A stretch of 64,000 bases of DNA from Prevotella sp. (GTDB taxonomy: Bacteria > Bacteroidota > Bacteroidia > Bacteroidales > Bacteroidaceae), in the NCBI GenBank assembly GCA_016291005.1, contig JAEEVT010000003.1, forward strand, positions 1 through 64,000, in the 5' to 3' direction. The stretch's first letter is position 1; the number at the start of each line of letters is the position of its first letter. Of the stretch, positions 1-9,625 are shown in pieces. Below the pieces are notes generated by a model. That model saw nothing but the letters and a program-made list of their open reading frames with translations, made no database searches and was not told the DNA's origin. A program made the translations under genes and the position numbers.

Positions 1-119
1 TTAGGTTAGTAGTAATATTTATAGTTTTAGGTTTTTAGTTATTGGTAAGAAGAAAGTTTTAAATGTGTTAGGATAACAGTGGTCGCCGTGAGGCGCTCAT
101 AACTTTCTTTTTTAAACGA

Positions 120-258
120 AAAAGGTTAGTATTCTTAGATATGCTGCTGAAAAGCAGACCTCCAGCCGAAGAGGCTGGAATTGTTTTGAAAAAGGATTTT
201 TAGTTAAACATAGGCTTTTGGAACGTTGCCGCTCGTTGATGAGTCGCAGCGTTTTTTT
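120..258 (+). ncRNA. Possible 3' part of a structured plus-strand transcript ending in an intrinsic terminator
   Basis: Hairpin CTGCT-GAAA-AGCAG (144-157, GNRA-type loop), hairpin TCCAGCC-GAAGA-GGCTGGA (161-179), then AACGTTGC...GCAGCGTT (222-253) followed by T7. No plus-strand ORF here. Confidence 0.3.
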
Positions 259-269
259 ATGTAGGAATG

Positions 270-307
270 ATAAGTCGCAGCTTTTTCTTATAATCGCTGC
301 GACTTAT
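270..307 (-). terminator. Inverted repeat at the ispF 3' end
   Basis: ATAAGTCGCAGC (270-281) / GCTGCGACTTAT (296-307), perfect 12-bp arms overlapping the ispF stop codon. Confidence 0.55.
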
Positions 308-780
308 TCCTTTTCTATCAGTGCTACGGCGTAGGCGCTGATACCCTCCTGGCGACCAGTAAAGCCCAAGCGCTCGGTGGTGGTGGCCTTGATGGAGATC
401 TGGTCGGGGTCGCAGCCGATGACGTCGGCCATACATTGCTGCATCTGCGGAATGTGAGGATTCATCTTCGGTCGCTCAGCACAGATTGTGGCATCGATGT
501 TTACAAGCCGATAGCCTTTGGTAGCAATCAGTCCAATGGTCTTAGCAAGGATGACCTTGCTATCCATGCCGTCAGTCTCTGCTGCCGTGTCCGGGAAGTG
601 GTAGCCGATGTCGCGCATGTTCGCCGCCCCAAGGAGGGCATCACAGATGGCATGTATCAAGACGTCAGCATCGCTATGTCCCAGCAAGCCCAACTCGTAG
701 TCCAACTTGATGCCACCCATCCACAGTTCGCGTCCTTCCACGAGCCGGTGAACGTCGTATCCCATTCCAACTCTTATCAT
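304..780 (-). CDS. ispF: 2-C-methyl-D-erythritol 2,4-cyclodiphosphate synthase
   Basis: 158 aa; MIRVGMGYDVHRL, LGHSDADVLIHAICDALLGA and IKATTTERLGFTGRQEGI are IspF hallmarks. Confidence 0.97.
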   Translation of the reverse strand: MIRVGMGYDVHRLVEGRELWMGGIKLDYELGLLGHSDADVLIHAICDALLGAANMRDIGYHFPDTAAETDGMDSKVILAKTIGLIATKGYRLVNIDATICAERPKMNPHIPQMQQCMADVIGCDPDQISIKATTTERLGFTGRQEGISAYAVALIEKE

Positions 781-794
781 CGTTATCGTCGGTG

Positions 795-858
795 TTTCGT
801 TATTTCGGTATTTCGCTATCTCGTTATAACGGTATTACGGTATAACGTCATAACGACA
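795..858. repeat. Degenerate 8-bp tandem array (8 units)
   Basis: TTTCGTTA TTTCGGTA TTTCGCTA TCTCGTTA TAACGGTA TTACGGTA TAACGTCA TAACGACA between porV and ispF. Confidence 0.85.
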
Positions 859-861
859 TCA

Positions 862-2061
862 TTACTTAAACAAATCCTTAATGCCATCCATGTCGAAGGC
901 GAGCGTGAAGCGCAGCGTCTGGTCGAGAGGATTACTACGGGCGGTGGAGATGACATAACCCACGTCAAGGGAGAAAACGTTCATGCGGAAACCTCCGCCA
1001 ACGGTAAAGTACTTACGGTTACCTTTGTTTTCCGACTCGTGGTGGTAACCAGCGCGCAGTGAGAACTGGTCGTGGTAGATGTACTCAGCACCCAAACTCC
1101 ACTGGATTTCCTGTAATTCTTCCTTGAAACCGCCAGGAGCATCGCTGAAACTCTTGAAAGCTCCTGCTATGGAACTGACGTCGTTGTACTCGTCAATGAC
1201 GCGCTGTTCGTAGTCCTCCTTGGCCTCGCCGTCGTTCTGCTTGGGCAGCGTTGGCACCAGCAACTTATTGGCATCAACGGCAAAGGAGAAACGGTTATAC
1301 TCGTCGACTGGCACCATGAGCGAAGCACCTAATCGCAGATTGGCGGGAAGGAAGTTTGAACGATCATCGCCAAAGTAGGTAATTTTAGAACCTATGTTAG
1401 AAATGTTCAGACCTAAACCCAACTGACACTCGCGCTGGCCGATGTTCAGATACTTGTTATAATAGCAGGCCAGGTCGGCAGCAAAAGCCGAAGCGGGTGA
1501 AGCATCCTCGGAGTAGTCATAGCGCAGGTCGCTATAGATCCAGCGTATGACGGCGGCAATGGAGAAGTTCTCGCTGAGCATCAGCGAGGCTCCAGCATCG
1601 AGCGACATCTCGTAAGGCTTCACCGTCATAGCGTTCTCTTCGAGCGACGTCATCACCTCACCCAAAGAGAAGTAGCGCAGCGAACCGCTAATAGAGGCAT
1701 AGTCGCCAATGCGATAGTAGCCGGCGAGGTAGGCCAGATCGATGTCGTTGACCAGCTGGCGCAGCCACGGCGTGTAGTTCAGGGCCACACCGGCTCGGCT
1801 GATGCAGAACGGATATTTGGCCGGATTCCAATACTGCGAGTTGACGTCTGGGTCTGTAGCACCACCTACGTCACCCATACCTGCTGCACGGGCATCGGGA
1901 GCTATGGTCTGTGACACCACAGCGTGCTCAATGGGGTTGAACTCACTCTTAGTGTCCTGGGCAAAGGAAATGAGAAATGAGAAATGAGAAATGAGAAATG
2001 CCGATAGCATCACCACTCTCTGAATCATATTCACTTCTTGGTTGTTGTTCTTTAATTTCAT
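862..2061 (-). CDS. porV: Type IX secretion system outer membrane protein PorV
   Basis: 399 aa, signal peptide, AARAAGMGDVGGATDPDVNSQYWNPAKYPF-type N-terminus, beta-barrel pattern, directly downstream of porU. Confidence 0.88.
   Translation of the reverse strand: MKLKNNNQEVNMIQRVVMLSAFLISHFSFLISFAQDTKSEFNPIEHAVVSQTIAPDARAAGMGDVGGATDPDVNSQYWNPAKYPFCISRAGVALNYTPWLRQLVNDIDLAYLAGYYRIGDYASISGSLRYFSLGEVMTSLEENAMTVKPYEMSLDAGASLMLSENFSIAAVIRWIYSDLRYDYSEDASPASAFAADLACYYNKYLNIGQRECQLGLGLNISNIGSKITYFGDDRSNFLPANLRLGASLMVPVDEYNRFSFAVDANKLLVPTLPKQNDGEAKEDYEQRVIDEYNDVSSIAGAFKSFSDAPGGFKEELQEIQWSLGAEYIYHDQFSLRAGYHHESENKGNRKYFTVGGGFRMNVFSLDVGYVISTARSNPLDQTLRFTLAFDMDGIKDLFK
1967..2000. repeat. Heptanucleotide tandem repeat (GAAATGA)x4.7 inside the porV signal-peptide coding region
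   Basis: GAAATGA GAAATGA GAAATGA GAAATGA GAAATG; encodes FLISHFSFLISF on the minus strand. Confidence 0.95.
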
Positions 2062-2069
2062 TATTTCAT

Positions 2070-5000
2070 TTATTTATGAGTCAATACTATGAGTTTCTTA
2101 GCTTTTGAAGCGTAGCTACTACCGTCGCTGCTGATGCGCAGACGGTAGATATAGATACCTGTCTGCAGACGACGACCGCCATCGACGGTAAGATCCCAGT
2201 CGATAACATATGTTCTATCGGTGGGTACACCACTCTCACTACGCGACCACAGCAAGCGTCCCGATGTGTCGAACACGTCAAGGACAAAGTCCATGTCGCT
2301 GCCAGTACGGTCGTGGATAATGCGGAACGAAGTAGTGGTCTTGGCTGGGTTCACCAGACACTCCACATCGAAGAAGTGTGGTTCCAGAGCTTTCACTACG
2401 TTAAACGTCAACTCGGCCGTAGACGAATTATTCAATACGTCCCAGGCACGGAACAGTAACTTATGCGGACCATACGACAATTCGGGAATGCTAAAGCCCA
2501 CGGTGCCGCTGGTATAGCTGCCGAAGTCATATTGGAAGGCATCGTTCAGTGAGTATGTCTTCGTGGCTTCGCCGTCAATAATCAGCTGCAGGTCGTGGCC
2601 GATGCCACTACCTGTGGCATTAATGCCGTCATCGTCATGCATCTGGGCTACGAAGTAAGGCGTGGGGTTGACGTTGTCGCCATTGGAGAACGACTCACTG
2701 TTCAGGTAACAATAAATGCTGGGACCATTGGTATCCTTACTCGTCGACTGACCACTGCCGAAGATGAGCTGTTCGTTGATACCGCTGGCCTTCTGCTGCT
2801 TATCGCTGCTCAGGGCATAGAGGTTCAGCTGTCCGCAAAGATCGGAATAGCTGATGTCCTTAGGCACAGCGAAGGAAAAAGTAAATCGGCCGTCCTTCAA
2901 CTGGTCGCTACCTCTGAACACGACGTTCGGACGATCATTATATACGAATGGAACACTTGCCTCGCTGGGGTCGTTCAGCTTACATATTACCTGCTCAATA
3001 GCATCACGTACCGTTACCGTCACCGTACCGTTGAAGTCGTCAGCCAATGTGCTGTCCTGACGCGTGACATGTCCACTAACCTTTACTGTGGAACCAGCAC
3101 TCAAAGTCTGCATAGTGCCCGACGACACATCCACGTCATTGATGGTATCGACGGTGATACCCATAGTGGGCGCAGCCAGACGCAATGCAGGGTCACCAAG
3201 CAGGGAATACTGTAACTTGTTCAAGGTACGATCGGAGGAATAGACAGGTTTCCCATTACTGTATCCTGTCACTATGCCGGTCTCTATGAGTTCGTTCTTT
3301 GCCCTGCGAACTGCCTCGCCAATGGGCAATAGCTGTGTTGTGGCATCCTTACTCAGCACATGGCGCACAAAGGCAAGGTTCATCAGCTTATTATATATCT
3401 GATAAACAGTACGTGTAGTACCGAAGAAGGCTATGGAACCACCCTTTCGGTTAAACATCGCCGTCTCGCCGATGTTCTCCTCCACCCCATCGAAAGGCAT
3501 GATGTCGCACGATGCTGTCACCCAAAGCGGTAAACTCGTTGACGTATTCTCGAAATCGGTCAGGCGCAGTACATATTCGTGTGAAATGGCGTCAGCACGG
3601 CCATGACCGGCATAGTCCATGATGAGTGCACCGTTCTGCATCTGCTGTTTAATAAGGTGTGTCACGTCGGGATAACTGTAACCCGTCGAGGAACTGACGC
3701 GAGTATAGGCATCCCACATGATACGCTTTACCTGATAGGTAGGATAGAGTGTCTCCACCATCGTGGCGGCACTGTCGGCGTCCTCCATGTGAGCGTTCTG
3801 GTTGCCGTCGTCACCCATAAAGCATAGTACGTTCTGCCAAACACCGGCATTTTCGTTGTTAGCATAGTTCACTATCTTGTCCACCACAATGGCGGCATCG
3901 TCGGCAGTACGTGCCGAGATGCGACCTACGGCAACGTCCGACTTGTCAATCTTGAGGTCAGCACCCTCGCCGTCGTCTAAGAGTCCAAAGAAGTCATCGC
4001 TGACATAACAGTCGGTGGCACTGGATGAATTCTCACTCTCAAAACACAGCAGGAAGTCATCTGGTGACAGATTCTTACACGAACTGGTAAGCATGCGGTT
4101 ATCCCATACACCGTCTCCCATCAGTAACAGATAGCGCGGTATGTCGGCATCCGTCGCGGCACGGTCGTAGAGCATGCGCAGATAACGACGATAAGCATTG
4201 GCATCAGGCGTACCGCTGGAGAATTCGTTGAACAGCTCGTCGGCGGGAACAATGCGCACCCGCAGGCCGTCCTTCTGTTCGTGCAACGTCTTCAGCCGTT
4301 CGGCCTGAGTCAACATTTTCTGCGTCGTAGGGATGATGATGACCATATCAACGGCTGTGTCGGCATGGTGGTCTTGGTTAGTAATGCCGTACACCACCTC
4401 AGGAGCAGGGAAAGTTCCATTGCTGAGGTCGGGGGCCGGAGCTACCTCATCGCTATGCAGTGAGATATAGTCCAGACGCATGGTACTTCCACTACCTTCC
4501 GTATGACTAATTGTTACGGTATTGGTAGGTTTCAGATTAACACGATAGCTCTGAGTACTGGACTTCATGGCATCGTAATTGCCCCCAGGAGTAATGGAAA
4601 TGGTACCGACCTTCTCGCCGTTGACAATGATGTCAGCCCTGGCATTATTGCCCTGTCCAGAAGTATAGGCTGTCATCGCCACGGTTACTGTACCCGACAG
4701 TGTATTGGCATTCCCATCAATGCTGTAGTCACGCTTAGTTCCCACAGTGAACGGGCGGGCATCGTAAAGGTTACGTCCACCGTGATACCAAGCATAGTCG
4801 TCTATTTCATAAAGGGTGTTATAATCGTCTGTCTTTGGATAGCAGCTAGCAAGAAAGGCATCGCTCTCAACCGTCAAAGGGGCATCGCCTTCAGTGAGGA
4901 AGTAGTAGCCGTGGGTGGAATAGGGATTACGTACTCGACGGTGGCTGGCATCCCACGATACGGGACCAACAGCGTAAAACAGGCGACGACCGTTCACCAC

Positions 5001-5642
5001 ACAGGAGGGAACCTCGGGCAGGTCGTCGGCCTCGGCCAGATAGTCAGACGAAATCTTCTCGGGCTGCAAGGCACCGCCATAGCCGTAGATTTTCACCTTA
5101 TTAATATCAGTAAAGCCGGCTTTCCTCACCACCTCGTCGGTTAGCTGATAAATGCCGGTGGAGGGAACACTTATCTTTACCCACTTTCCCGTAGCCAGCA
5201 CGGAATGCTCGGCATAGCCACCACTCTCAGCCCTTCTGCTTTTTACCTTAGGTCTTTCGCTTCCAACCTCTAACTTAAAACTAACCAGTTTTTGATACTT
5301 CCCATCGCGGAATACAAACGGGACAAACGAGACAACTAAGTCGCCCTGCTTACGGTCGACGCACAACACCTGTGAGATTTCTGGGAGTTCGGGCAATGGT
5401 GCGCCACTTATCTGCTGATAACGCGCCACCTCGCTTTTGTTCATCGGCACAAACTCCGGATAGACAATCGAGACGGAATAATTCCTGCCAGCATAGTCGC
5501 GGCCGACAGGAATTTGATGCGTAAAAACAGGCAATAGTGAGTCTATCTTCACCTGCTCTGCTGTCAGGTTAAAGAATTCCTGCGCACTGGCAGTCGTCGC
5601 CGCCAGCCACATCGCCATACCTATTAATATCTGCCTAATCAT
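2070..5642 (-). CDS. porU: Type IX secretion system sortase PorU (C25/gingipain-like peptidase)
   Basis: 1190 aa; C25-like MDYAGHGRADAISHE and PLWVTASCDIMPFDG active-site segments; C-terminal GIYIYRLRISSDG...KKLIVLTHK sorting-domain-like end; adjacent to porV. Confidence 0.92.
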   Translation of the reverse strand: MIRQILIGMAMWLAATTASAQEFFNLTAEQVKIDSLLPVFTHQIPVGRDYAGRNYSVSIVYPEFVPMNKSEVARYQQISGAPLPELPEISQVLCVDRKQGDLVVSFVPFVFRDGKYQKLVSFKLEVGSERPKVKSRRAESGGYAEHSVLATGKWVKISVPSTGIYQLTDEVVRKAGFTDINKVKIYGYGGALQPEKISSDYLAEADDLPEVPSCVVNGRRLFYAVGPVSWDASHRRVRNPYSTHGYYFLTEGDAPLTVESDAFLASCYPKTDDYNTLYEIDDYAWYHGGRNLYDARPFTVGTKRDYSIDGNANTLSGTVTVAMTAYTSGQGNNARADIIVNGEKVGTISITPGGNYDAMKSSTQSYRVNLKPTNTVTISHTEGSGSTMRLDYISLHSDEVAPAPDLSNGTFPAPEVVYGITNQDHHADTAVDMVIIIPTTQKMLTQAERLKTLHEQKDGLRVRIVPADELFNEFSSGTPDANAYRRYLRMLYDRAATDADIPRYLLLMGDGVWDNRMLTSSCKNLSPDDFLLCFESENSSSATDCYVSDDFFGLLDDGEGADLKIDKSDVAVGRISARTADDAAIVVDKIVNYANNENAGVWQNVLCFMGDDGNQNAHMEDADSAATMVETLYPTYQVKRIMWDAYTRVSSSTGYSYPDVTHLIKQQMQNGALIMDYAGHGRADAISHEYVLRLTDFENTSTSLPLWVTASCDIMPFDGVEENIGETAMFNRKGGSIAFFGTTRTVYQIYNKLMNLAFVRHVLSKDATTQLLPIGEAVRRAKNELIETGIVTGYSNGKPVYSSDRTLNKLQYSLLGDPALRLAAPTMGITVDTINDVDVSSGTMQTLSAGSTVKVSGHVTRQDSTLADDFNGTVTVTVRDAIEQVICKLNDPSEASVPFVYNDRPNVVFRGSDQLKDGRFTFSFAVPKDISYSDLCGQLNLYALSSDKQQKASGINEQLIFGSGQSTSKDTNGPSIYCYLNSESFSNGDNVNPTPYFVAQMHDDDGINATGSGIGHDLQLIIDGEATKTYSLNDAFQYDFGSYTSGTVGFSIPELSYGPHKLLFRAWDVLNNSSTAELTFNVVKALEPHFFDVECLVNPAKTTTSFRIIHDRTGSDMDFVLDVFDTSGRLLWSRSESGVPTDRTYVIDWDLTVDGGRRLQTGIYIYRLRISSDGSSYASKAKKLIVLTHK

Positions 5643-6290
5643 CTATTTACAATTAAACTCCAGCACCTTACGCTCTTCCAGCCAGCCTGTCAGGTGGTCG
5701 TCGATATGTACTGGTCCGACTCCCACAGGGGTTCCCGTAAACAGCAAGTCACCTGTCTTCAGCGTGAAAAACTGCGAGATATAGGCTATCAGCTCGTCTA
5801 CACGGTAGAGCATGTCGCTCGTACAGCCTTCCTGCACCGTTCTCCCACTACGACCCGCCGCACGGTCTTCCGCCGACTGGATGTCTAAGTGGAAATGGAG
5901 AGCCTGGACGTCAAGGAACTTTTCCTTCTCCACCCAGTCGCCAATCACAGCAGAGCCGTCGAAACCCTTGCAAATCTCCCACGGCAAACCCTTTGCACGG
6001 GCTTCGCGCTGCAGGTCACGGGCCGTAAAGTCAATACCTACGGTGACAGCATCGTAATAACGGTGGGCAAAGCGTTCAGGGATGCTCTTACCCAACCGGC
6101 AGATACGTACCACCACCTCGGTCTCATAGTCCACTTGTTCCGACCAGTCAGGGATGAAGAAGGGTTTGTGATCCTTCAACAATGCCGAGTCGGCCTTAGT
6201 GAATATGACGGGGTGCTCTGGTTTATATAACGCGCCATCCAGCTCTTTATTGTGCTGGATGTAGTTCATTCCTACTGCAAATATCTTCAT
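5643..6290 (-). CDS. Fumarylacetoacetate hydrolase family protein
   Basis: 215 aa; DYETEVVVRI, DFTARDLQREARAKGLPWEICKGFDGSAVIG, GDLLFTGTPVGVGPV typical of the FAH fold. Confidence 0.9.
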   Translation of the reverse strand: MKIFAVGMNYIQHNKELDGALYKPEHPVIFTKADSALLKDHKPFFIPDWSEQVDYETEVVVRICRLGKSIPERFAHRYYDAVTVGIDFTARDLQREARAKGLPWEICKGFDGSAVIGDWVEKEKFLDVQALHFHLDIQSAEDRAAGRSGRTVQEGCTSDMLYRVDELIAYISQFFTLKTGDLLFTGTPVGVGPVHIDDHLTGWLEERKVLEFNCK

Positions 6291-6309
6291 CTTACGTCAA
6301 TATTTGCCG

Positions 6310-6317
6310 CAAAGGTA
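6310..6317 (-). promoter_or_regulatory. Bacteroidota -7 element (TACCTTTG)
   Basis: CAAAGGTA on + strand, 20 bp upstream of the 6290 start codon. Confidence 0.55.
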
Positions 6318-6360
6318 CAAAATTATTCTTATTCTTAATTCTTAATTCTTAATTTTTTGT

Positions 6361-6368
6361 TACCTTTG
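6361..6368 (+). promoter_or_regulatory. Bacteroidota -7 element (TACCTTTG)
   Basis: TACCTTTG only 7 nt from the 6376 ATG. Confidence 0.6.
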
Positions 6369-6375
6369 CAGCGCA

Positions 6376-7356
6376 ATGAAGAAGAGTTTTATCATCATCA
6401 TGCTACTGGCGGCACTGCATGTCTCCGCACAGTCTAAGGGCGACCCGCGCAGCATACAGCTCATGGGTATCCCCATTGAGGGTCCCATCGACACGCTGAA
6501 GGTGACGCTCAAGGAGAGCGACTTCACCGAATGGGGCAAGTCCGACGATGGCGAAGACTACTATTTTCGCGGCAACTTCTACGGCATCCGCGCCAAACTC
6601 ATGGTCAGCACGGACTCCGAAACAGGGTTCGCCCAGTCGGCATATGTTACCATAGGTCCGTACAGCACCCAGGAAATGCTGGATAAGAATCTCCAGTACT
6701 TCCTTTATAAGATGCAGAATGACTACGGTAAATTCACCGAGCGCAACGAGAGCTGGTTCTACATGGATGACTTCGGTAGCGTCAAACTCTCGCTTATCGA
6801 CCACGACAATGGCTCGCGCAGCATAGGTATCCTGCTATTGCCCACGGCACCTTATTATAAAGATGCCATCTCCATGGGCCTGCGAGGCAACGTGCAGGAG
6901 GTCGTCACCCAGAATGCCGTGGCCGAAGACCAGTTCCTACATTTCCACGGCAACGGTCAAGCAGAGAACCTCGACCTTGTTGATCGCCACTACGACCGCT
7001 TCGGATACCTGCTCAATGCCCGCATGAAAGAACAAGAGGGTTACAGCACCGTGGAATACAGCTACGACGACAACTACCGGCTGGTACGCCGAACGCTGGT
7101 AAACGAGGCTGCCGGCATCCGTTACGTCAACGAATATAGCTACAACGACCAAGATGAACCGTTGCTCGAGCAGCAGAAAGTTTTCGATAAGTCGGGGGAG
7201 TGCATTATGACCATTAACATGCGTTACAATTATCTGACGCGCGATGACAATGGCAACTGGACCAGCAACTCGCTCTCACTGACTTATTGGGAAAAGGGCA
7301 GCGAGACTCAGAAGACCACCGTCCTCCAAAAGCGCACGCTAACATACTGGGAGTAG
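6376..7356 (+). CDS. Hypothetical secreted protein
   Basis: 326 aa, signal peptide MKKSFIIIMLLAALHVSAQS; no family recognised. Confidence 0.8.
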   Translation: MKKSFIIIMLLAALHVSAQSKGDPRSIQLMGIPIEGPIDTLKVTLKESDFTEWGKSDDGEDYYFRGNFYGIRAKLMVSTDSETGFAQSAYVTIGPYSTQEMLDKNLQYFLYKMQNDYGKFTERNESWFYMDDFGSVKLSLIDHDNGSRSIGILLLPTAPYYKDAISMGLRGNVQEVVTQNAVAEDQFLHFHGNGQAENLDLVDRHYDRFGYLLNARMKEQEGYSTVEYSYDDNYRLVRRTLVNEAAGIRYVNEYSYNDQDEPLLEQQKVFDKSGECIMTINMRYNYLTRDDNGNWTSNSLSLTYWEKGSETQKTTVLQKRTLTYWE

Positions 7357-7388
7357 TTTTCATTTCATCGTTCATAATTCATAGTGAT

Positions 7389-8894
7389 ATGGGGCAGAAG
7401 CAAGTACAGGAACTAAAGCAGACACAACAGCAGAAGCAGGTGCAAAGCATCACGCAACAGCAACTTCTGCAGGCGCAGCTCACCGAGCTGCCCATCACGC
7501 AACTCCTGGAACGCATCAATACCGAAATGGACGACAACCCCGCTTTAGAGCCTGCAACCGACGAGAGTGCAGAGTCGTTCAGCGACTCTGACCTTCCCTC
7601 CTCCGACGAGAGTGCAGAGTCGTTCAGCGACTCTGATTACCAAGAGGACCAGCGCCAGTCGGCCTTAGACGAGGCCTTGGCATCTATCGGCCGTGACGAT
7701 GAGGAGCTCCCTGTCTACTACGGCGGCAGCCAAAACGGTGAACAGCGCGAAGAGATGGTCTATGGACAGACGGAGTCATTCTTCGACATGTTGAACGAAC
7801 AGATGAACATGGCCGACCTTACCGAACAGGAACGCTACGTCATGGAATATCTCATCGGCTCTTTAGACGACGACGGTCTGTTACGCAAGTCGCTGGAAGC
7901 CATCAGCGACGAGTTGGCTATCTACCATAACATCGACATCACACCCGATAGCATTGAACACGTGCTGCACCAGTTACAGGAGTTTGATCCAGCAGGCATT
8001 GGAGCACGATCATTACAGGAGTGTCTCCTCATACAAGTGAAGCGCCGCGAACCGTCACACCTGCGTGACCTCATGGAACGCACGTTGCAACAACACTTCG
8101 AACTATTCACACACAAGCACTGGCGACAGTTAGGGCAAGCGTTAAGCCTCAGTGAACTGCAGACACAGGCACTCATCGGTGAATTACGCAAGCTGAATCC
8201 CAAGCCAGGAGCCTCCATCAGTGAGACAGTAGGGCGCTCGCTCCAACAGATTACCCCCGACTTCATCATCGATACGCACGACGATGGCACGGTGACCTTC
8301 TCATTAAACCACGGTGAAGTACCAGAACTGCACGTCTCACAGTCGTTTACCGACACCCTGCAGGAATATCAGGAAAACAAGGACAACATGAGCCGGCAGA
8401 TGAAGGAGGCTCTGCTCTATACGAAGAAAAAGGTGGACGCCGCCCAGCGTTTCATCGAGGCCATCCGCGTCCGACGTCATACGCTGACCGTCACCATGCG
8501 GGCCATCATACAATGGCAGCACCGTTTCTTTGAAGACGGCGACGAGGCCTCACTGCGCCCGATGATTCTGAAGGACATTGCCCAACGCACGGGACTCGAC
8601 GTCAGCACCATTTCACGCGTCAGCAACTCGAAGTATGCCCAGACACGCTGGGGCACATTCCCGCTGCGTTACTTCTTTAGCGACAGCTACGTCACCTCCT
8701 CTGGTGAAGAACTGTCTACCCGCGAAATCAAGGCCGCCCTGCGCGACATCATCGATGCCGAGGACAAGCAAAACCCACTCAGTGACCAAGCCCTGCAACA
8801 ACTACTGACCGACCGCGGTTATCCCATTGCCCGCCGCACAGTAGCCAAGTACCGCGAACAGCTCGGATTTCCCATCTCCCGCCTCCGCAAATAG
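7389..8894 (+). CDS. rpoN: RNA polymerase sigma-54 factor RpoN
   Basis: Start chosen at ATG 7389 (MGQKQVQELK). C-terminal RpoN-box-like ARRTVAKYREQLGFPISRLRK; DPAGIGARSLQECLLIQ and HTLTVTMRAIIQWQHRFF typical. Confidence 0.96.
   Translation: MGQKQVQELKQTQQQKQVQSITQQQLLQAQLTELPITQLLERINTEMDDNPALEPATDESAESFSDSDLPSSDESAESFSDSDYQEDQRQSALDEALASIGRDDEELPVYYGGSQNGEQREEMVYGQTESFFDMLNEQMNMADLTEQERYVMEYLIGSLDDDGLLRKSLEAISDELAIYHNIDITPDSIEHVLHQLQEFDPAGIGARSLQECLLIQVKRREPSHLRDLMERTLQQHFELFTHKHWRQLGQALSLSELQTQALIGELRKLNPKPGASISETVGRSLQQITPDFIIDTHDDGTVTFSLNHGEVPELHVSQSFTDTLQEYQENKDNMSRQMKEALLYTKKKVDAAQRFIEAIRVRRHTLTVTMRAIIQWQHRFFEDGDEASLRPMILKDIAQRTGLDVSTISRVSNSKYAQTRWGTFPLRYFFSDSYVTSSGEELSTREIKAALRDIIDAEDKQNPLSDQALQQLLTDRGYPIARRTVAKYREQLGFPISRLRK
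7560..7639 (+). repeat. 45-bp tandem duplication inside rpoN
   Basis: GACGAGAGTGCAGAGTCGTTCAGCGACTCTGA at 7560 and 7605; encodes DESAESFSDSDLPSS repeated. Confidence 0.95.
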
Positions 8895-8940
8895 CCCTAC
8901 CCAAACCTACGTTACCTGCCTCACTTAAATAAAGTCCAAA

Positions 8941-9561
8941 GTGAATCGCCAAAAGAACATCATCCTCGCAGCACGCATCATGAGCATGCTCTTTACACCG
9001 TTCTACTTGCCCATCGTAGGACTGGCGGTACTCTTCACATTCAGTTATCTGAACATTTTCCCTTGGTCTTACAAGCTACAGACACTCATACTGGCTTATA
9101 TCTTTACCATCCTGATGCCACAGGTCATCATACACCTCTATCGCCGCTATCAGGGATGGAACCTCATAGAACTTGGACACCGCGAACGGCGCATGGTACC
9201 TTATGCCATCTCCATCATCTGCTACTTCACCTGCGTTTACGTCATGGAACGGCTCCACATGCCAAACTTCATGAGCAGTATCATCGTCGCAGCACTGGCA
9301 TTACAAATCGTTTGCGCCATCATCAACGTCTGGTGGAAAATATCTACCCACACGGCAGCCGTCGGTGGTGTAGGTGGAGCACTCTTCGCCTTCTCATTAT
9401 ACCTTGGCTTTAATCCGGTCTGGTGGATGTGTGTGGTATTCATCATTGGAGGCATCCTCGGCACCTGCCGTATGATTCTCCGCCAACACTCCCTCGCTCA
9501 GGTCGTCGTAGGCTTCTGGGTAGGTTTCTTCTGCGCTGCCCTTGCAATACTATTGCTATAA
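8941..9561 (+). CDS. PAP2-like membrane phosphatase-family protein
   Basis: 206 aa, multi-[15 protein letters not shown] and [16 protein letters not shown] resemble PAP2 motifs; GTG start. Confidence 0.7.
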   Translation: MNRQKNIILAARIMSMLFTPFYLPIVGLAVLFTFSYLNIFPWSYKLQTLILAYIFTILMPQVIIHLYRRYQGWNLIELGHRERRMVPYAISIICYFTCVYVMERLHMPNFMSSIIVAALALQIVCAIINVWWKISTHTAAVGGVGGALFAFSLYLGFNPVWWMCVVFIIGGILGTCRMILRQHSLAQVVVGFWVGFFCAALAILLL

Positions 9562-9568
9562 ACAGCAT

Positions 9569-9624
9569 GATAACGTAATAACGAAACAACGTGATAACGA
9601 CATAACGAAACAACGAAATAAAGC
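9569..9624. repeat. Degenerate 8-bp tandem array upstream of purE
   Basis: GATAACGT AATAACGA AACAACGT GATAACGA CATAACGA AACAACGA AATAAAGC, ending just before the purE ATG. Confidence 0.85.
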
Positions 9625-9625
9625 A

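Noticed and set aside
4503-5144. 213-aa plus-strand ORF within porU
   Set aside because: Antisense to porU, whose catalytic motifs are intact.
7922-8356. Cys/Ser-rich 144-aa minus-strand ORF in rpoN
   Set aside because: Complementary-frame artefact of rpoN.
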